NCBI RefSeq assembly: GCF_001010285.1
Contig: NZ_CP011104.1
Coordinates: forward strand, 1,178,001 to 1,242,000
Source of the DNA: Photorhabdus thracensis
Lineage (GTDB): Bacteria; Pseudomonadota; Gammaproteobacteria; Enterobacterales; Enterobacteriaceae
Length of the DNA stretch: 64,000 nucleotides
Reading direction: 5' to 3'
The position numbers were made by a program, and so were the translations under genes. The notes beneath the pieces were generated by a model that was given only the letters and a program-made list of their open reading frames with translations, made no database searches and had not been told where the DNA came from. Position 1 is the stretch's first letter. Every line of letters starts with the position of its first letter. Below are positions 27,004 to 37,713 of this stretch, one piece after another.

Positions 27004-30000
27004 TTTTTCTCTTTCTCAGGCTGTTCATGACCACGGAAAAGCAGATCCAAAGCATCCACAAACTCAGCCGCAGGGCAACAACTGAAAATACCATTCCCCG
27101 GTTGTTGTTTATCTATTCCCCTCAGGAACAGATAAATCACACCGCCAAAATGTTGCTGGTAATCATAATTAGCCAACCTGTGACGCAGGTAACGATGCAG
27201 TGCCAGTGTATAAATCTGATATTGCAGATCATAACGATGCTCAATCATGGCTGTTTCCATCGTTTCACGGGTATAAGCCTGACTCCCCTCGCCCAACCAG
27301 TTTGATTTGTAATCCAGTACATAAAACCGGCCTTGCCAACAGAAGACCAAATCAATAAACCCTTTCAGCATCCCTTTCACCTGCTGAAATTCCAGTTGAG
27401 AACAGCGGGCAGAAACAGGGTCGTAACGACGCATCACCGCATCCAGTTCCTGAGATTGCAAAAGCTGTTCAACCGGCAGATAAAACTGCATTTCATCCTG
27501 TTGGTGATGAAGCGGAATTTCTGCAAGCTGTATACCTTCATCATTCAATGGAGTGGTAAAAATATCTGCCATCCACTGTTGTAATACCCCACTCCAGTGT
27601 TCATCAAACCCGGCTGATTTCAGTTGTTCTGCCAACCATTTCTCATCAGGCAATTGGCTGAAATCAAGCGCTTCCAGAATAGAGTGCAAAAAAGTCCCCG
27701 CAGAGGCTCCCCGTGGAAACGTATGTGGTGTCATTTCAGGTTGTTCTGCTATTTGTTTTTCACCACTGGCATCAACATCCAACTTTGGCGCGATAGACTG
27801 AACAATGACCTCAATAGTCTCTTCCCCAACAATACGGGGAGAAGTATTGCCATAATGAACAGCAGAGTTTTGTAGACCAGAATAACTGGTGATCCGCCAA
27901 TCATCCTGAATCCTGCGATTAAACTGCCTTGCCAACAGCAATAAATCATTTTGGCTTTGTGATTTCCATGGACTATCATCAGTATCACTGATTGAGGAGA
28001 CAATAATCCCATCTCCATTTAATTCTTTAAGACATTTCGCCAAAAAATCAGCATCACCTTTAACTCCCTTTTGGAGCAGGTAACCCAGAGCACACTGATG
28101 CAGATCAGTATCCCCGGCCTTTTTCTTATTGCCTTTTATCAGTGGAGCCACACCGACACTGCAATGGTAAACAGAGCGTGTCAATGCGACATAAAGCAAA
28201 CGCAAATCTTCTGCCAGCCTTTCTTCTTCCGCCAATTTGATCGTTTCCTCATCAGGGAAAATATCAAGGCAAGCATCAAAATTTGTACGATCATGATATA
28301 TCGCCTGTTTCTGCGCCCTGAAATTACAGACAAATGGCAACCATACCAGCGGATATTCCAATCCTTTAGATTTATGAATAGTACAGATTTGTACCAAATG
28401 GCGATCACTTTCCAGCCGCATCTGCTGATTTTCCGACTGTGGATCAGGATGAGATATTTGTTGAGCCAGCCAACGAGTAACCGCATGTTCACTGTCGAGT
28501 TGTAGAGATATCTCCTGTAATAACTCACTAATATGCATCACATCCATCAAACGCCGTTCACCCTCATAACTGACAAGCAAATTTTCAGCAATATGATGGT
28601 TTGCTATTACCGCCCGTAACATCGGTAACACACCACGGCGTTGCCACAGGCGGAAATAACCATCAAATTCATCAACTAACTGATCCCACGCCTTTTCATC
28701 ATGATTCAGCTTGTCTATCTGACGAGCAGTCAAACCAAACAGACCACTGGCAAGCGCACTTCTCAGAACGCGTTCTTTCTCTGGCGACAACACGGCTTGC
28801 AGTAGCCAAAGAATATCCTTTGCTTCTGCGGTATCAAATACACTTTCCCGGTTAGAAAGAAATACAGAAGGAATAGATAACAAGTTAAGCGCATTACGGA
28901 TCAGTATGGCTTCCTTTCTGCTACGCACCAAAACAGTAATGTCGGCAGCAGCCACAGGCCGGGAATCATCGCCCTTATGCAACAGAGCACGTCCTTCACT
29001 ACCAGCCTGCAACCAATCACGAATTTGCGCAGCGCAAAGCCGTGACATCGTTTGTTCATAATCTCCGGTAGAAATACCCTCTCCTGGCTGTAACCAGAAA
29101 TTTAACGCTGCCTGCTCTTGACCGTCATAACTAAAAGAAAGCCCTCGGTTTTTCTCTGCCGCGGAAACCTCAATAAAAGGGATTTGTTCAAACAAAAATG
29201 GATTTTCTGAACACATAAACAGCTTGTTTACTGCCTGTACCATTGAGTAGGCCGAGCGCCAGTTTGTCTCCAAAGTATAGTGAGCACTTACTTGAGAGCG
29301 GGCACGAATATAAGTGAAAATATCTGCACCACGAAATGCATAAATAGCCTGCTTAGGGTCGCCGATAAATAGCAACCCATTTTCAGGCTGATCGCCATAG
29401 ATGGTATGGAAAATCCAGTATTGCTGTGGATCGGTATCCTGAAACTCATCAATCAACGCAACCGGATAGCGCTGGCGGATAGTTTGAGCAAGCAAATCAC
29501 TGCCTGGGCCTTTCAAAGCATCATCAAGACGGGTTAGTAAATCATCAAATCCCATCTGACCGCGCATTGACTTTTCCTGCTGGATTGACTGACGAATCTC
29601 AATAATCGCTCTGGAGATAATCAAATCACGTAAAGTTAGTGGTTGCTGATATAAATCGTCAATAACCACAAAAAGTGAGTGTTCAGGGACGTCTCCTTTT
29701 TTTGTCTTTTCTACTAATACCGACTGCCGAAATTTCTCCAACTCTTTTGGCAACTGGTAATCCTCTGTAGGCTCCTGAGCCCAATCAGTGACTCTGTTCA
29801 GCCAATTAGGTAAGTGCTTACTACTATAACTCCTTTTATCTACACCGGAACCCGCGATCAAATCATGTAATTCTCCAGCAATTTCATTCCATTGGCATTT
29901 AACACCACTGATCAGCTGGATAATTTTCTCATGACGGCTTAACAGCGTTTCATCACTGTCTGGCGCATCAACAATATGTGGCATATCCCCTTGTAAATAA

Positions 30001-30608
30001 GGGTGTAATTCAGCTAACAGCGCTTCCGGCCCACTCCATTCCTGGCTGATGACCATTGCCATTGACAACGGCAATGGATAGCAGTAACGCCGCCAGAAAT
30101 CAGCACACCCTTGTTTTTCCAATGGATGTTGATCCTGAATTAATGTCTGTTCAAACAAAATCCCAGATTCAAAAGCATTATGCGCCAACATTCTCTGACA
30201 GAAACCATGAATGGTATAAATCGCGGCTTCGTCCATCTGCCGTTCTGCGGCCAGCAACCAAATAGCCGCTTGCTCTTTATCCGGAATTTCATCCAATAGC
30301 TGTTGATAGTCAGGTTCTGCGCCTTCTACTTCGCTTCGAATACAAGCCAGGCGAAGTTTATGAATATTTTCACGGATTCGGCCACGCAGCTCATCTGTTG
30401 CTGCTTCAGTAAACGTCACCACCAGAACTTCCTCCACGCTTAAAGGCCGTGGAAAAGCAGCATTTTTCCCCAATCCAAGTAGCAAACGGAGATATAAAAT
30501 GCCAATGGTGTAGGTTTTACCCGTCCCGGCAGAAGCTTCGATCAGCCGCTGACCATTCAGCGGCAGAGTTAATGCATTAAGCCGATGGACAGATATCTCT
30601 GTACTCAC
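27000..30608 (-). CDS. recB: exonuclease V (RecBCD) beta subunit
   Basis: A 1202-residue RecB with a UvrD-type helicase N-terminal half and a nuclease C-terminal domain. Seen motifs: Walker A EASAGTGKTYTIG, Walker B region ALIDEFQDTDPQQYWIF, GDPKQAIYAFRGAD, HKSKGLEYPLVW, and the nuclease motif VLDYKSNWLG with the catalytic Asp-Tyr-Lys. It drives 3'-5' unwinding, DNA degradation and RecA loading. Its start overlaps the ptrA stop (ATGA) and its end overlaps recD (ATGA). Confidence 0.97.
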   Translation of the reverse strand: MSTEISVHRLNALTLPLNGQRLIEASAGTGKTYTIGILYLRLLLGLGKNAAFPRPLSVEEVLVVTFTEAATDELRGRIRENIHKLRLACIRSEVEGAEPDYQQLLDEIPDKEQAAIWLLAAERQMDEAAIYTIHGFCQRMLAHNAFESGILFEQTLIQDQHPLEKQGCADFWRRYCYPLPLSMAMVISQEWSGPEALLAELHPYLQGDMPHIVDAPDSDETLLSRHEKIIQLISGVKCQWNEIAGELHDLIAGSGVDKRSYSSKHLPNWLNRVTDWAQEPTEDYQLPKELEKFRQSVLVEKTKKGDVPEHSLFVVIDDLYQQPLTLRDLIISRAIIEIRQSIQQEKSMRGQMGFDDLLTRLDDALKGPGSDLLAQTIRQRYPVALIDEFQDTDPQQYWIFHTIYGDQPENGLLFIGDPKQAIYAFRGADIFTYIRARSQVSAHYTLETNWRSAYSMVQAVNKLFMCSENPFLFEQIPFIEVSAAEKNRGLSFSYDGQEQAALNFWLQPGEGISTGDYEQTMSRLCAAQIRDWLQAGSEGRALLHKGDDSRPVAAADITVLVRSRKEAILIRNALNLLSIPSVFLSNRESVFDTAEAKDILWLLQAVLSPEKERVLRSALASGLFGLTARQIDKLNHDEKAWDQLVDEFDGYFRLWQRRGVLPMLRAVIANHHIAENLLVSYEGERRLMDVMHISELLQEISLQLDSEHAVTRWLAQQISHPDPQSENQQMRLESDRHLVQICTIHKSKGLEYPLVWLPFVCNFRAQKQAIYHDRTNFDACLDIFPDEETIKLAEEERLAEDLRLLYVALTRSVYHCSVGVAPLIKGNKKKAGDTDLHQCALGYLLQKGVKGDADFLAKCLKELNGDGIIVSSISDTDDSPWKSQSQNDLLLLARQFNRRIQDDWRITSYSGLQNSAVHYGNTSPRIVGEETIEVIVQSIAPKLDVDASGEKQIAEQPEMTPHTFPRGASAGTFLHSILEALDFSQLPDEKWLAEQLKSAGFDEHWSGVLQQWMADIFTTPLNDEGIQLAEIPLHHQQDEMQFYLPVEQLLQSQELDAVMRRYDPVSARCSQLEFQQVKGMLKGFIDLVFCWQGRFYVLDYKSNWLGEGSQAYTRETMETAMIEHRYDLQYQIYTLALHRYLRHRLANYDYQQHFGGVIYLFLRGIDKQQPGNGIFSCCPAAEFVDALDLLFRGHEQPEKEKN

Positions 30609-33493
30609 TGAGTTCTTACCTCAACAGGTAACTGTTTCTGAAGTTCAGTGACATTATGATAAGTTTTCCAACCTTTCAATTTCGCATACCCATCCGGGTT
30701 TGCTAATTTGCCAATCACTTGGGAAATAAATGACAGTCCGCGATGTTTGATTACCGCATCCCGATAGAAATTAATCAGTTGCTTCTGTGTGGTTTTCTTT
30801 AGTGCCTCAAGCATTTTATCTCGGCTATCAAAACTAACGTTATTGCGGCTAAAATCACCGGAGAAACGGGCAACTTCAGCATAGAAAGTTTGTGGCGGCT
30901 GCTGCCGTTCATTAATCAGCGCATTTTTATACTGCTCAAAATCAGTTTGAGACATCGTTTTCAGTTTATCCGCTGCTTTCTGATAGAAATCCAGATAACG
31001 CTGATTCAAGTATTTTGGTTGTTTACTGTTACTTTGCAGCAGGAAACCCAACCCCCACTGTTCCCCAACACTGGTATTGAAGGCAAACACCGCATACCCC
31101 AATTGTTCCTTTGTTCTTAGCTGCTCATAGAACCAAGGCTGAAGCATATTGCTTAACAAGCTGGAATAAACATAACCTTCTATACGGTCATACCCAGTCG
31201 GAATATAAACTTCGGCTAAAGCACCGTCGGTGCTGCTGCCAGCACGCTGGAAATTAACCGGGTAATTTTTATCAATCACCACCTTATTCCCACTCCACCA
31301 GTGACTTCCTTGATTCGCCAGTTGATGATGGGCAGATTCAGCAATCACTTTGCTCTGCTGTTCGGTCAGGTTTCCAATGATCATCATCTGCAAAGCAGCG
31401 TTTTTGATCATCTCATAACGATACTCAACAATCTCCTGAACAGTGATGGTTTCCAGCTCTTTCAATCGAACAGATTGTTCAGTGTAAGGCACCCCAGAAA
31501 GGCGCTTCAATGGCTGCATAGCCATTTCATAAGCTTTACCGTTATTAGAAACCTCGATCTGTTCACGATACCAGGATTTAGCTTGTTCCAGTTGACTCTC
31601 GGTTGGCGTAAACGCCGTGTAATTACTGATTAAAGAGGTTAAGAGTTGCGGCAGATTCTGAGTGTAGCCACTGACGCCTAATTGCAATCCTTGCGATGCG
31701 CCACTGGAGATACTCATTCCTGCAACGGAAGCCTGATAACCAAGCTGGTCAAGGGAAAGCCCTGCCAAATAATCAAGCAAAGAGCTAGTTACCTGCTTGC
31801 GGGCACTATTCAGACTTTCTGCATGGCGCAAATCAAGAAGGATGCTGGCTTTAGGCTCATCAGCAAAATATTGGCTCGGCATATAGAATAAACGGAGATT
31901 CTGCTGTTCAAGAATCATCTCAGGATGCTTCTGACTTTTATCTGCTTTTATCAGTTTCAAATCGTTAGGAATATAGGGATTTGGCTCCGGCAGAGAAAAG
32001 TTCATCTGTTCCTCTAACTGCTGCCATTTTGACTGCTGCTGTGATGTAATTCGATCAACCTGATAAGGTGCCTGGACAAAATAAGCCTGTTTATTGTGCG
32101 GCTCTTTTGGGCTGATATACCAGATACGGGCGTTTTCAGGCGTCAACTCAGCAAGCCGGCTGGCAATTGCTTTCGGATTATAATCATCAGCCACATAGCC
32201 GGAATTCAGTACATTGGCAACAGGAACTCGCAACATAGCATCCGATAACCATTCGATATAATGCATATCACGAACGATAGAGCCATATTGGAAAGAGAGC
32301 TTCAAAACCTTAGCGATCTCATCAAAATAGCTTTTCTGAATGCCTTTTTGTTTTAACAAATTAATATAAGCAAAAATAGCCGCAACAACCTGATCACGCT
32401 GCTCAAGTCCTTTGTCTGTCAACGTCACATAGATAAAAAAGATGCCTTTGTTGCGGTCAATCATCGGTGCCGCCCCTGCGTTGATACTTTCAGCCAACCC
32501 CTGGGATTGCAGCCAGTCTGATAATGTATTCAAACTGCGGTTACCTATCATATAACCGAGATATTCATCCGTTTTACTGCGAAAATCAGCACTGTTATTG
32601 TCAATACTGAACTCCAGTTGTAACGCTTTTTGCGGTTGAGCAGGAACATAATGGATAATAATTCCTTTCTCTTTTTCCGTTACTGCCGGGACGGTAATCG
32701 CCGGCACACTCGCTTTTCTGTCCGGTATCCGGCCAAAAGTATTAACTGCAATTTGAGCCAGTTTATCAATAGGCTGATTACCGTAAATGACACCTTTCAT
32801 CAGATTGGCTGAATAATAGTGCTGATAGAAATCCACCAGTTCTGTCTGTAATTTACTGCCCGGTTTATCTTTCAGCGTTTCCAGATTACCACCAGAAAAA
32901 CGGGCATTTGGATGCTTAGGATTCAGGGTTTCTGATCGTATTTGAGCACCCCGCATCCCATCGCGAGAACGCGCCATTGTCAGTTCCGCATTGACCGCGT
33001 TTCGCTCCCGATCTGCGTTTACCGGGTCAAGCAGCGGTTCAGCCAGTGCATCAGCCAGACGATCTGTTGCATCAGCTAACGCTTCATTTTCTACCTCAAG
33101 GTAGAAAGCCGTACGGTAAGAGGCGGTGCTGGCATTATAGCTACCGCCGTGCTTTTGCAAAAACTCAGATAAACTCCCCGACTGTGGGTAGCGCGCAGAT
33201 CCCATCAGAACCATATGTTCCAGATAATGTGCAAGCCCAAGCTGGCTGTCAGGGTTTTCCATACTCCCAACCGGAATCGATACCGCTGCCAGAGATTTTG
33301 TCGCCTTCTCATCAGACACCAGCAAAACCGTCATATTGTTTGCCAATTTGATTCCCTGATACTGACGGTGATCATTTTCGCTTTTATAAACTGTCTCTTG
33401 CAGTGGCTGCCACTGTTGTGTTTGCGCATAACCTGCCGTTCCCCAAAAAAGCAGGAACATCACAGCAAGCATACGGACAAGATGTTTATACAT
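30605..33493 (-). CDS. ptrA: protease III (pitrilysin), periplasmic M16 metalloprotease
   Basis: A 962-residue insulinase-family protease. It starts with a signal peptide (cleavage probably after GYAQ, ~24). The inverted zinc motif HYLEH (His89, Glu92, His93) is intact, with the downstream zinc ligand region AVNAELTMARSRDG. It degrades small peptides in the periplasm. It lies between recC (15-base gap) and recB (ATGA overlap), the usual enterobacterial arrangement. Length equals that of E. coli PtrA. Confidence 0.96.
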   Translation of the reverse strand: MYKHLVRMLAVMFLLFWGTAGYAQTQQWQPLQETVYKSENDHRQYQGIKLANNMTVLLVSDEKATKSLAAVSIPVGSMENPDSQLGLAHYLEHMVLMGSARYPQSGSLSEFLQKHGGSYNASTASYRTAFYLEVENEALADATDRLADALAEPLLDPVNADRERNAVNAELTMARSRDGMRGAQIRSETLNPKHPNARFSGGNLETLKDKPGSKLQTELVDFYQHYYSANLMKGVIYGNQPIDKLAQIAVNTFGRIPDRKASVPAITVPAVTEKEKGIIIHYVPAQPQKALQLEFSIDNNSADFRSKTDEYLGYMIGNRSLNTLSDWLQSQGLAESINAGAAPMIDRNKGIFFIYVTLTDKGLEQRDQVVAAIFAYINLLKQKGIQKSYFDEIAKVLKLSFQYGSIVRDMHYIEWLSDAMLRVPVANVLNSGYVADDYNPKAIASRLAELTPENARIWYISPKEPHNKQAYFVQAPYQVDRITSQQQSKWQQLEEQMNFSLPEPNPYIPNDLKLIKADKSQKHPEMILEQQNLRLFYMPSQYFADEPKASILLDLRHAESLNSARKQVTSSLLDYLAGLSLDQLGYQASVAGMSISSGASQGLQLGVSGYTQNLPQLLTSLISNYTAFTPTESQLEQAKSWYREQIEVSNNGKAYEMAMQPLKRLSGVPYTEQSVRLKELETITVQEIVEYRYEMIKNAALQMMIIGNLTEQQSKVIAESAHHQLANQGSHWWSGNKVVIDKNYPVNFQRAGSSTDGALAEVYIPTGYDRIEGYVYSSLLSNMLQPWFYEQLRTKEQLGYAVFAFNTSVGEQWGLGFLLQSNSKQPKYLNQRYLDFYQKAADKLKTMSQTDFEQYKNALINERQQPPQTFYAEVARFSGDFSRNNVSFDSRDKMLEALKKTTQKQLINFYRDAVIKHRGLSFISQVIGKLANPDGYAKLKGWKTYHNVTELQKQLPVEVRTQ

Positions 33494-33508
33494 TATCGGA
33501 TATTCTCC

Positions 33509-36500
33509 CTATGTGTTCTGATATCGCGCTATCGGTAACAAATAACTGAGCGCTTCCTGTTTAAGTTTTGCTAAAAATGATTTATCAGCTTGCCTGAAAG
33601 CCCGCTGAACATAAGGATCATCACCTTCCCCTCTGCGTCCTTGATCCCCAATCCATACTTTCAGTAACTGGCTTTCGGCTTTTGATTGAATTTCATCACT
33701 GCAATCAATCTCACCCGTTTCTTTATTCATACATGTTGAAAGCCACACCCAACCACTTTTACAAAACAAGGGCAAAGGCGTTGATCTTCCGCGCTGATAA
33801 CCTTCAACCAATTGCTTCAGGTAATCTTCCGCTTGTTCTGACGGTACCGGGGCAAAACACCATTCGCAGTTATCGCGTCCATAACTGCGGCTTTCTCCCT
33901 TACCACCCGCAAGACAGTAAGCCAGATGTTCAATCCACAACTGCATACCATCATTTGCTGTCAGACCAGCTGGCCGCCAACGCAGCAAACCATCCGGCTG
34001 CACCTTATTAATTCGCCCTGTCAGAATGACTTGCCCTAAATCATGATGTAAATCGACAGAGAAAGTCTCCATTTGCTGTTCGCGAATTTTATCCGCCAGC
34101 GGTTGCATCTCTTTTTGCTGCTTCAACCAATAAACTTCACCAAAAGCACCAAAAGGCAGCCCTCCAGCAGCACGAAGTCGGTTGAATAGCGGCTCAGGAG
34201 ATTGTTGTTCAATGAGGGTATTCAACAATAGCTGATTAAATTGATAACGCTGAAGGTTATCCAAAACAAAAGGTTCTTCCTCAGGTAACTCTGTTTCTTC
34301 AATAACAAAATTTATTTTCAGACAACGCTGGAAAAAAAACCGAACGGGATGACGGTAAAAGCGGATTAAATCATCAAGTGTAATGTCCTGAATGTGTTCC
34401 GTTTCGACAGGCTGACAAAATTCAGAATATGCAGCACCTTGCTCAGTCGCTGCCGGTAGCCACTCTTCTGCATAACTTTGTTGGTAACTGCCCGGTATAA
34501 AGTTCTCCGGCGCAAATGGAACCCGGGTATGAAGAGACAACAGATGTTTTCTGATATTAGCGGCACTTTCATCAACGTTCAGTTTTTCATTGCCTGGCAA
34601 GCAGAAACTCTGGCAAACATAATCCAGCAATTCATTGACCAGCACTGAAGGATTGCATTCCGTATCATCACGAATGGATTTACCAATGTAACTGATATAA
34701 AGAAACTGTTCAGCGGATATCAGCGCTTCAAGGAATAAATAGCGATCATCATCCCGCCGTTTTCTGTCTCCCCTTTGGCTTTTTTCTGCCATCAGGTCAA
34801 ACCCAAGCGGTGGAATTGAACGGGGATAAATACCGTCATTCATTCCTAATAAACAGACAACTTTAAAGGGGATAGAACGCATCGGCATCAAGGTACAAAA
34901 ATTGACAGACCCAGCGAGAAAACGCTGACTTATTTTTTCATCATCAAACCGGAGAGCCAATTCATCCCGTAACAAAACCAGTGGCACGATTTCCTGATAG
35001 TGGGCATTCAAACCATTGCCTATCACTTTCTGCCACTGCTGTTCTATCATTGCCAGTACTAATTCAGTTTCACTGTCTGCGATAAAAAATGCCTCTAGCA
35101 ATTGCTGACAGACAGGTAACCACCCCATTAACGTCTGGCTCTCACCCAGAATTTTGCGCCAGTAGCTCAATTGCATTAAAAACTCAGCTAATTGACCGGC
35201 AAGCTCCGCCGCTAAGCCGCTGGATTCATCATAAGGCAATACCTCTTTCCAAGGACCTGACCGACTATCCATGGCATAACCCAACAACATTCTGGTCAGT
35301 CCAAAACGCCATGTATGCTGGCCTGTCACCGGCAAGGACAACTCTTCCACATTGTCGTCATCCAGCCCCCAGCGAACACCGGATTCTTCAACCCAACGCC
35401 TTAATAAACGTAAACCATCTTCATGAATCTCAAATTTATTCGCCAGTGCTGGAACTTCCAGCAATGCTAAAACCTGCTCAGTTGTAAAACGGCTTTGAGG
35501 TAAATCAAGCAGTGTAATAAATACCTGTAAAATTGAATGTGCTTGACGGGCTTTGCGATCAGAAATTGCGAATGGAATATAACGTTCAGCAGAGACATTA
35601 CCAAATACCGCCTGAACATAAGGAGTATAACTGTCGATATCTGCGACCATCACAATAATATCCCTTGGCGTCAGTGATGGATTATCTTCCAATAACCTTA
35701 AAAGCTGATCCTGTAAAACTTCCACTTCCCGTTGAGGGCTATGGCAAACATGGAAAGACAAAGAACGATCCGAAGGATTAACCAACCGTTTTTGCAGGCT
35801 ATTTTCAAATGTTTCTTTTGTTGAGCCAATTTGAGCATGATCCTCCAGATAGAGAATATCCCTTTGCAACTGATGTAACATGTTGTCTTGTTCTAATTCG
35901 ACAAAAGCATGAACATCCGAACTTTGCTCAAGCTGCGACAATAAATAAAGGTTATCACGCCCCAATCGCCCCCATGACGCCAGCAAGGGATTACTAATAT
36001 CCTGTTCACCTTCATCGTTAAACAGTGATTGAGCATTGCCAGGATCTTTGAAATATTCCAATTCCTGCTTATTTTTATAGTGACGCGGTTTACGACTACT
36101 CAGTTTTGCCAGAAAAGCATAATTCTGAATATCTCCCCAGTAATATTTACATGGATTGGTAAACATCAGGTGAATATCAATATGCTGTCCCAGTGCCTGT
36201 AAGGCTTGTAAATAAACAGGCGGCAAAGCAGAAATACCACAGATAAATACCCGTTTCGGTAAACAAGCTGAAAGTTCAGCACTGTTTTCCAATATTGAAA
36301 TAAAACGGCGATACAAGTTAGCCCGATGCCATTGAGGTTGTTGTAGCTGGTGGGTATATTCCGTTAATTCCAGCCACAATCTCTTCTGCCACAACTGATT
36401 ATCACTCAAACCATCAATAAGCTGCCCTTGCTGCCAGTTTTCCAGCCATTGCGGACGATAAACAAGATATTGGTCAAACAGGTCAGCAACCCGCCCGGCC

Positions 36501-36880
36501 AATTGATGAATTTTCCGTTTATCAAAATCCTGATCAAGATAGTGCCTGAGTGCGACAAATTCCGCTTCTGGCAATAATTGAGGCAATAACGCCATCAGTT
36601 TCCATGTCATGGCATCTTTACTAAAAGCGCTTTCTTTAGGGATATCAGGCAATACTTTGGTAAACATATCCCAGATAAAAGTAGCCGGAAGCGGAAACGA
36701 AATATTGGCTGATATGCCAATGCTTTCAGCCAGTTGGATTTGCAGCCACTGTGACATTCCTGGGCTTTGTACCAGAATGACTTCCTGCTCAAACGGATCA
36801 GTCAGTGGATTATCTCCGATAAGTATTGTTATCAGCTCTTTAAGAAGATCCAACTGATTAGAATGATAAACCTTGAACAT
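33509..36880 (-). CDS. recC: exonuclease V (RecBCD) gamma subunit
   Basis: A 1123-residue RecC, essentially the E. coli length (1122). The N-terminal MFKVYHSNQLDLLKELI and PFEQEVILVQSPGMSQWLQ segments and the CLLGMNDGIYPRS motif are characteristic. RecC is an inactive helicase-like scaffold that recognises Chi in the RecBCD machine. The start at 36880 lies 23 bases inside the end of ppdC, so the prepilin-like genes and recC are probably co-transcribed. Confidence 0.97.
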   Translation of the reverse strand: MFKVYHSNQLDLLKELITILIGDNPLTDPFEQEVILVQSPGMSQWLQIQLAESIGISANISFPLPATFIWDMFTKVLPDIPKESAFSKDAMTWKLMALLPQLLPEAEFVALRHYLDQDFDKRKIHQLAGRVADLFDQYLVYRPQWLENWQQGQLIDGLSDNQLWQKRLWLELTEYTHQLQQPQWHRANLYRRFISILENSAELSACLPKRVFICGISALPPVYLQALQALGQHIDIHLMFTNPCKYYWGDIQNYAFLAKLSSRKPRHYKNKQELEYFKDPGNAQSLFNDEGEQDISNPLLASWGRLGRDNLYLLSQLEQSSDVHAFVELEQDNMLHQLQRDILYLEDHAQIGSTKETFENSLQKRLVNPSDRSLSFHVCHSPQREVEVLQDQLLRLLEDNPSLTPRDIIVMVADIDSYTPYVQAVFGNVSAERYIPFAISDRKARQAHSILQVFITLLDLPQSRFTTEQVLALLEVPALANKFEIHEDGLRLLRRWVEESGVRWGLDDDNVEELSLPVTGQHTWRFGLTRMLLGYAMDSRSGPWKEVLPYDESSGLAAELAGQLAEFLMQLSYWRKILGESQTLMGWLPVCQQLLEAFFIADSETELVLAMIEQQWQKVIGNGLNAHYQEIVPLVLLRDELALRFDDEKISQRFLAGSVNFCTLMPMRSIPFKVVCLLGMNDGIYPRSIPPLGFDLMAEKSQRGDRKRRDDDRYLFLEALISAEQFLYISYIGKSIRDDTECNPSVLVNELLDYVCQSFCLPGNEKLNVDESAANIRKHLLSLHTRVPFAPENFIPGSYQQSYAEEWLPAATEQGAAYSEFCQPVETEHIQDITLDDLIRFYRHPVRFFFQRCLKINFVIEETELPEEEPFVLDNLQRYQFNQLLLNTLIEQQSPEPLFNRLRAAGGLPFGAFGEVYWLKQQKEMQPLADKIREQQMETFSVDLHHDLGQVILTGRINKVQPDGLLRWRPAGLTANDGMQLWIEHLAYCLAGGKGESRSYGRDNCEWCFAPVPSEQAEDYLKQLVEGYQRGRSTPLPLFCKSGWVWLSTCMNKETGEIDCSDEIQSKAESQLLKVWIGDQGRRGEGDDPYVQRAFRQADKSFLAKLKQEALSYLLPIARYQNT

Positions 36881-37244
36881 CAGGACTCCCGTTTGAACAA
36901 ATCCACCGGCTTGCTTTACTTTGCTGATTATAAGGCGTTGTCACTATAACTGTAAGCTGATAACAATCAGGTAGCTGATATGTCGTCTGAAATTCAGCGT
37001 GCCATCCCGGTGGCGGTGTTAATTCTGCTAAAGCACTTTGACCTGCAATTAACTCATATTGTTCCAGGTATCCATAAGATAATTTGTCCGCCTTTGCTTG
37101 TTGCCAATGTTGCTGGAATCCAAATAATAGCGCCTGATGATAACGCATTAATCCCAGTAAAGAGACAGAAAAGACCATAACGGCAACCATAACTTCGGGC
37201 AAACTCATCCCTGATTGATTAGCATGAAAAATATCTGGCTTCAT
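36858..37244 (-). CDS. ppdC: prepilin-like protein, PpdC family
   Basis: A type IV pilin-like protein with a short leader and the cleavage/methylation motif G-MSLPEVMVAVMVF followed by a single hydrophobic helix. The open frame extends upstream to 37286, but the ATG at 37244 overlaps the ygdB stop as ATGA and gives a normal short leader (MKPDIFHANQSG), so it is preferred. That gives about 128 residues. It matches PpdC by position (directly before recC) and motif. Its role as a minor pseudopilin is inferred. E. coli homologues have no firmly established function. Confidence 0.82.
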   Translation of the reverse strand: MKPDIFHANQSGMSLPEVMVAVMVFSVSLLGLMRYHQALLFGFQQHWQQAKADKLSYGYLEQYELIAGQSALAELTPPPGWHAEFQTTYQLPDCYQLTVIVTTPYNQQSKASRWICSNGSPDVQGLSF

Positions 37245-37708
37245 AAACAAAACCCCGTATCTGCCTCGGGACAGAAATCCAACCAACCGCTTTCTACCGG
37301 AATAAGAGAATCACTTCCACCAGAAGAGATTAATTTCATCCATTGATACAGTCCGACAGATTGCCCAGATGCCATTTCTGCCACACCTTTCAGCAGAAAA
37401 AAATTACTTGAATACCTTTTTAAACAACTTGTTAGATGGAACTCCTGCTGTTGCAGGCAATACCACTCTTCTGTTTTATCACTATAAAGTAGCCATGACT
37501 GAGCCATTCCCCATGCCAATGCAGATTCTGCTTGCTGAAAAGCTTTTAAATATCTGCGTTCATCAACCATCATGATTAATGCGTTATCCAGATGATGATG
37601 TAAAGCTTTCAGCATCATAAGGCTCACAGCCAGCAACATCAGCACTGAAATCAACAATACATTTCCTTGCTGAAATTGCAGGCAGACATTTGGAGAATGC
37701 TCAGTCAC
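37241..37708 (-). CDS. ygdB: YgdB family prepilin-operon protein
   Basis: A 155-residue protein with one N-terminal hydrophobic segment after a short charged leader (GNVLLISVLMLLAVSL). The segments ESALAWGMAQSW and GWLDFCPEADTGFC correspond to ESALAWG-type and DFCP motifs of E. coli YgdB. It resembles a PilX/GspK-like minor pseudopilin. It lies 5 bases after ppdB and overlaps ppdC by ATGA. Function is not established; co-transcription with the other prepilin-like genes is inferred from spacing. Confidence 0.8.
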   Translation of the reverse strand: MTEHSPNVCLQFQQGNVLLISVLMLLAVSLMMLKALHHHLDNALIMMVDERRYLKAFQQAESALAWGMAQSWLLYSDKTEEWYCLQQQEFHLTSCLKRYSSNFFLLKGVAEMASGQSVGLYQWMKLISSGGSDSLIPVESGWLDFCPEADTGFCL

Positions 37709-37713
37709 GGTAC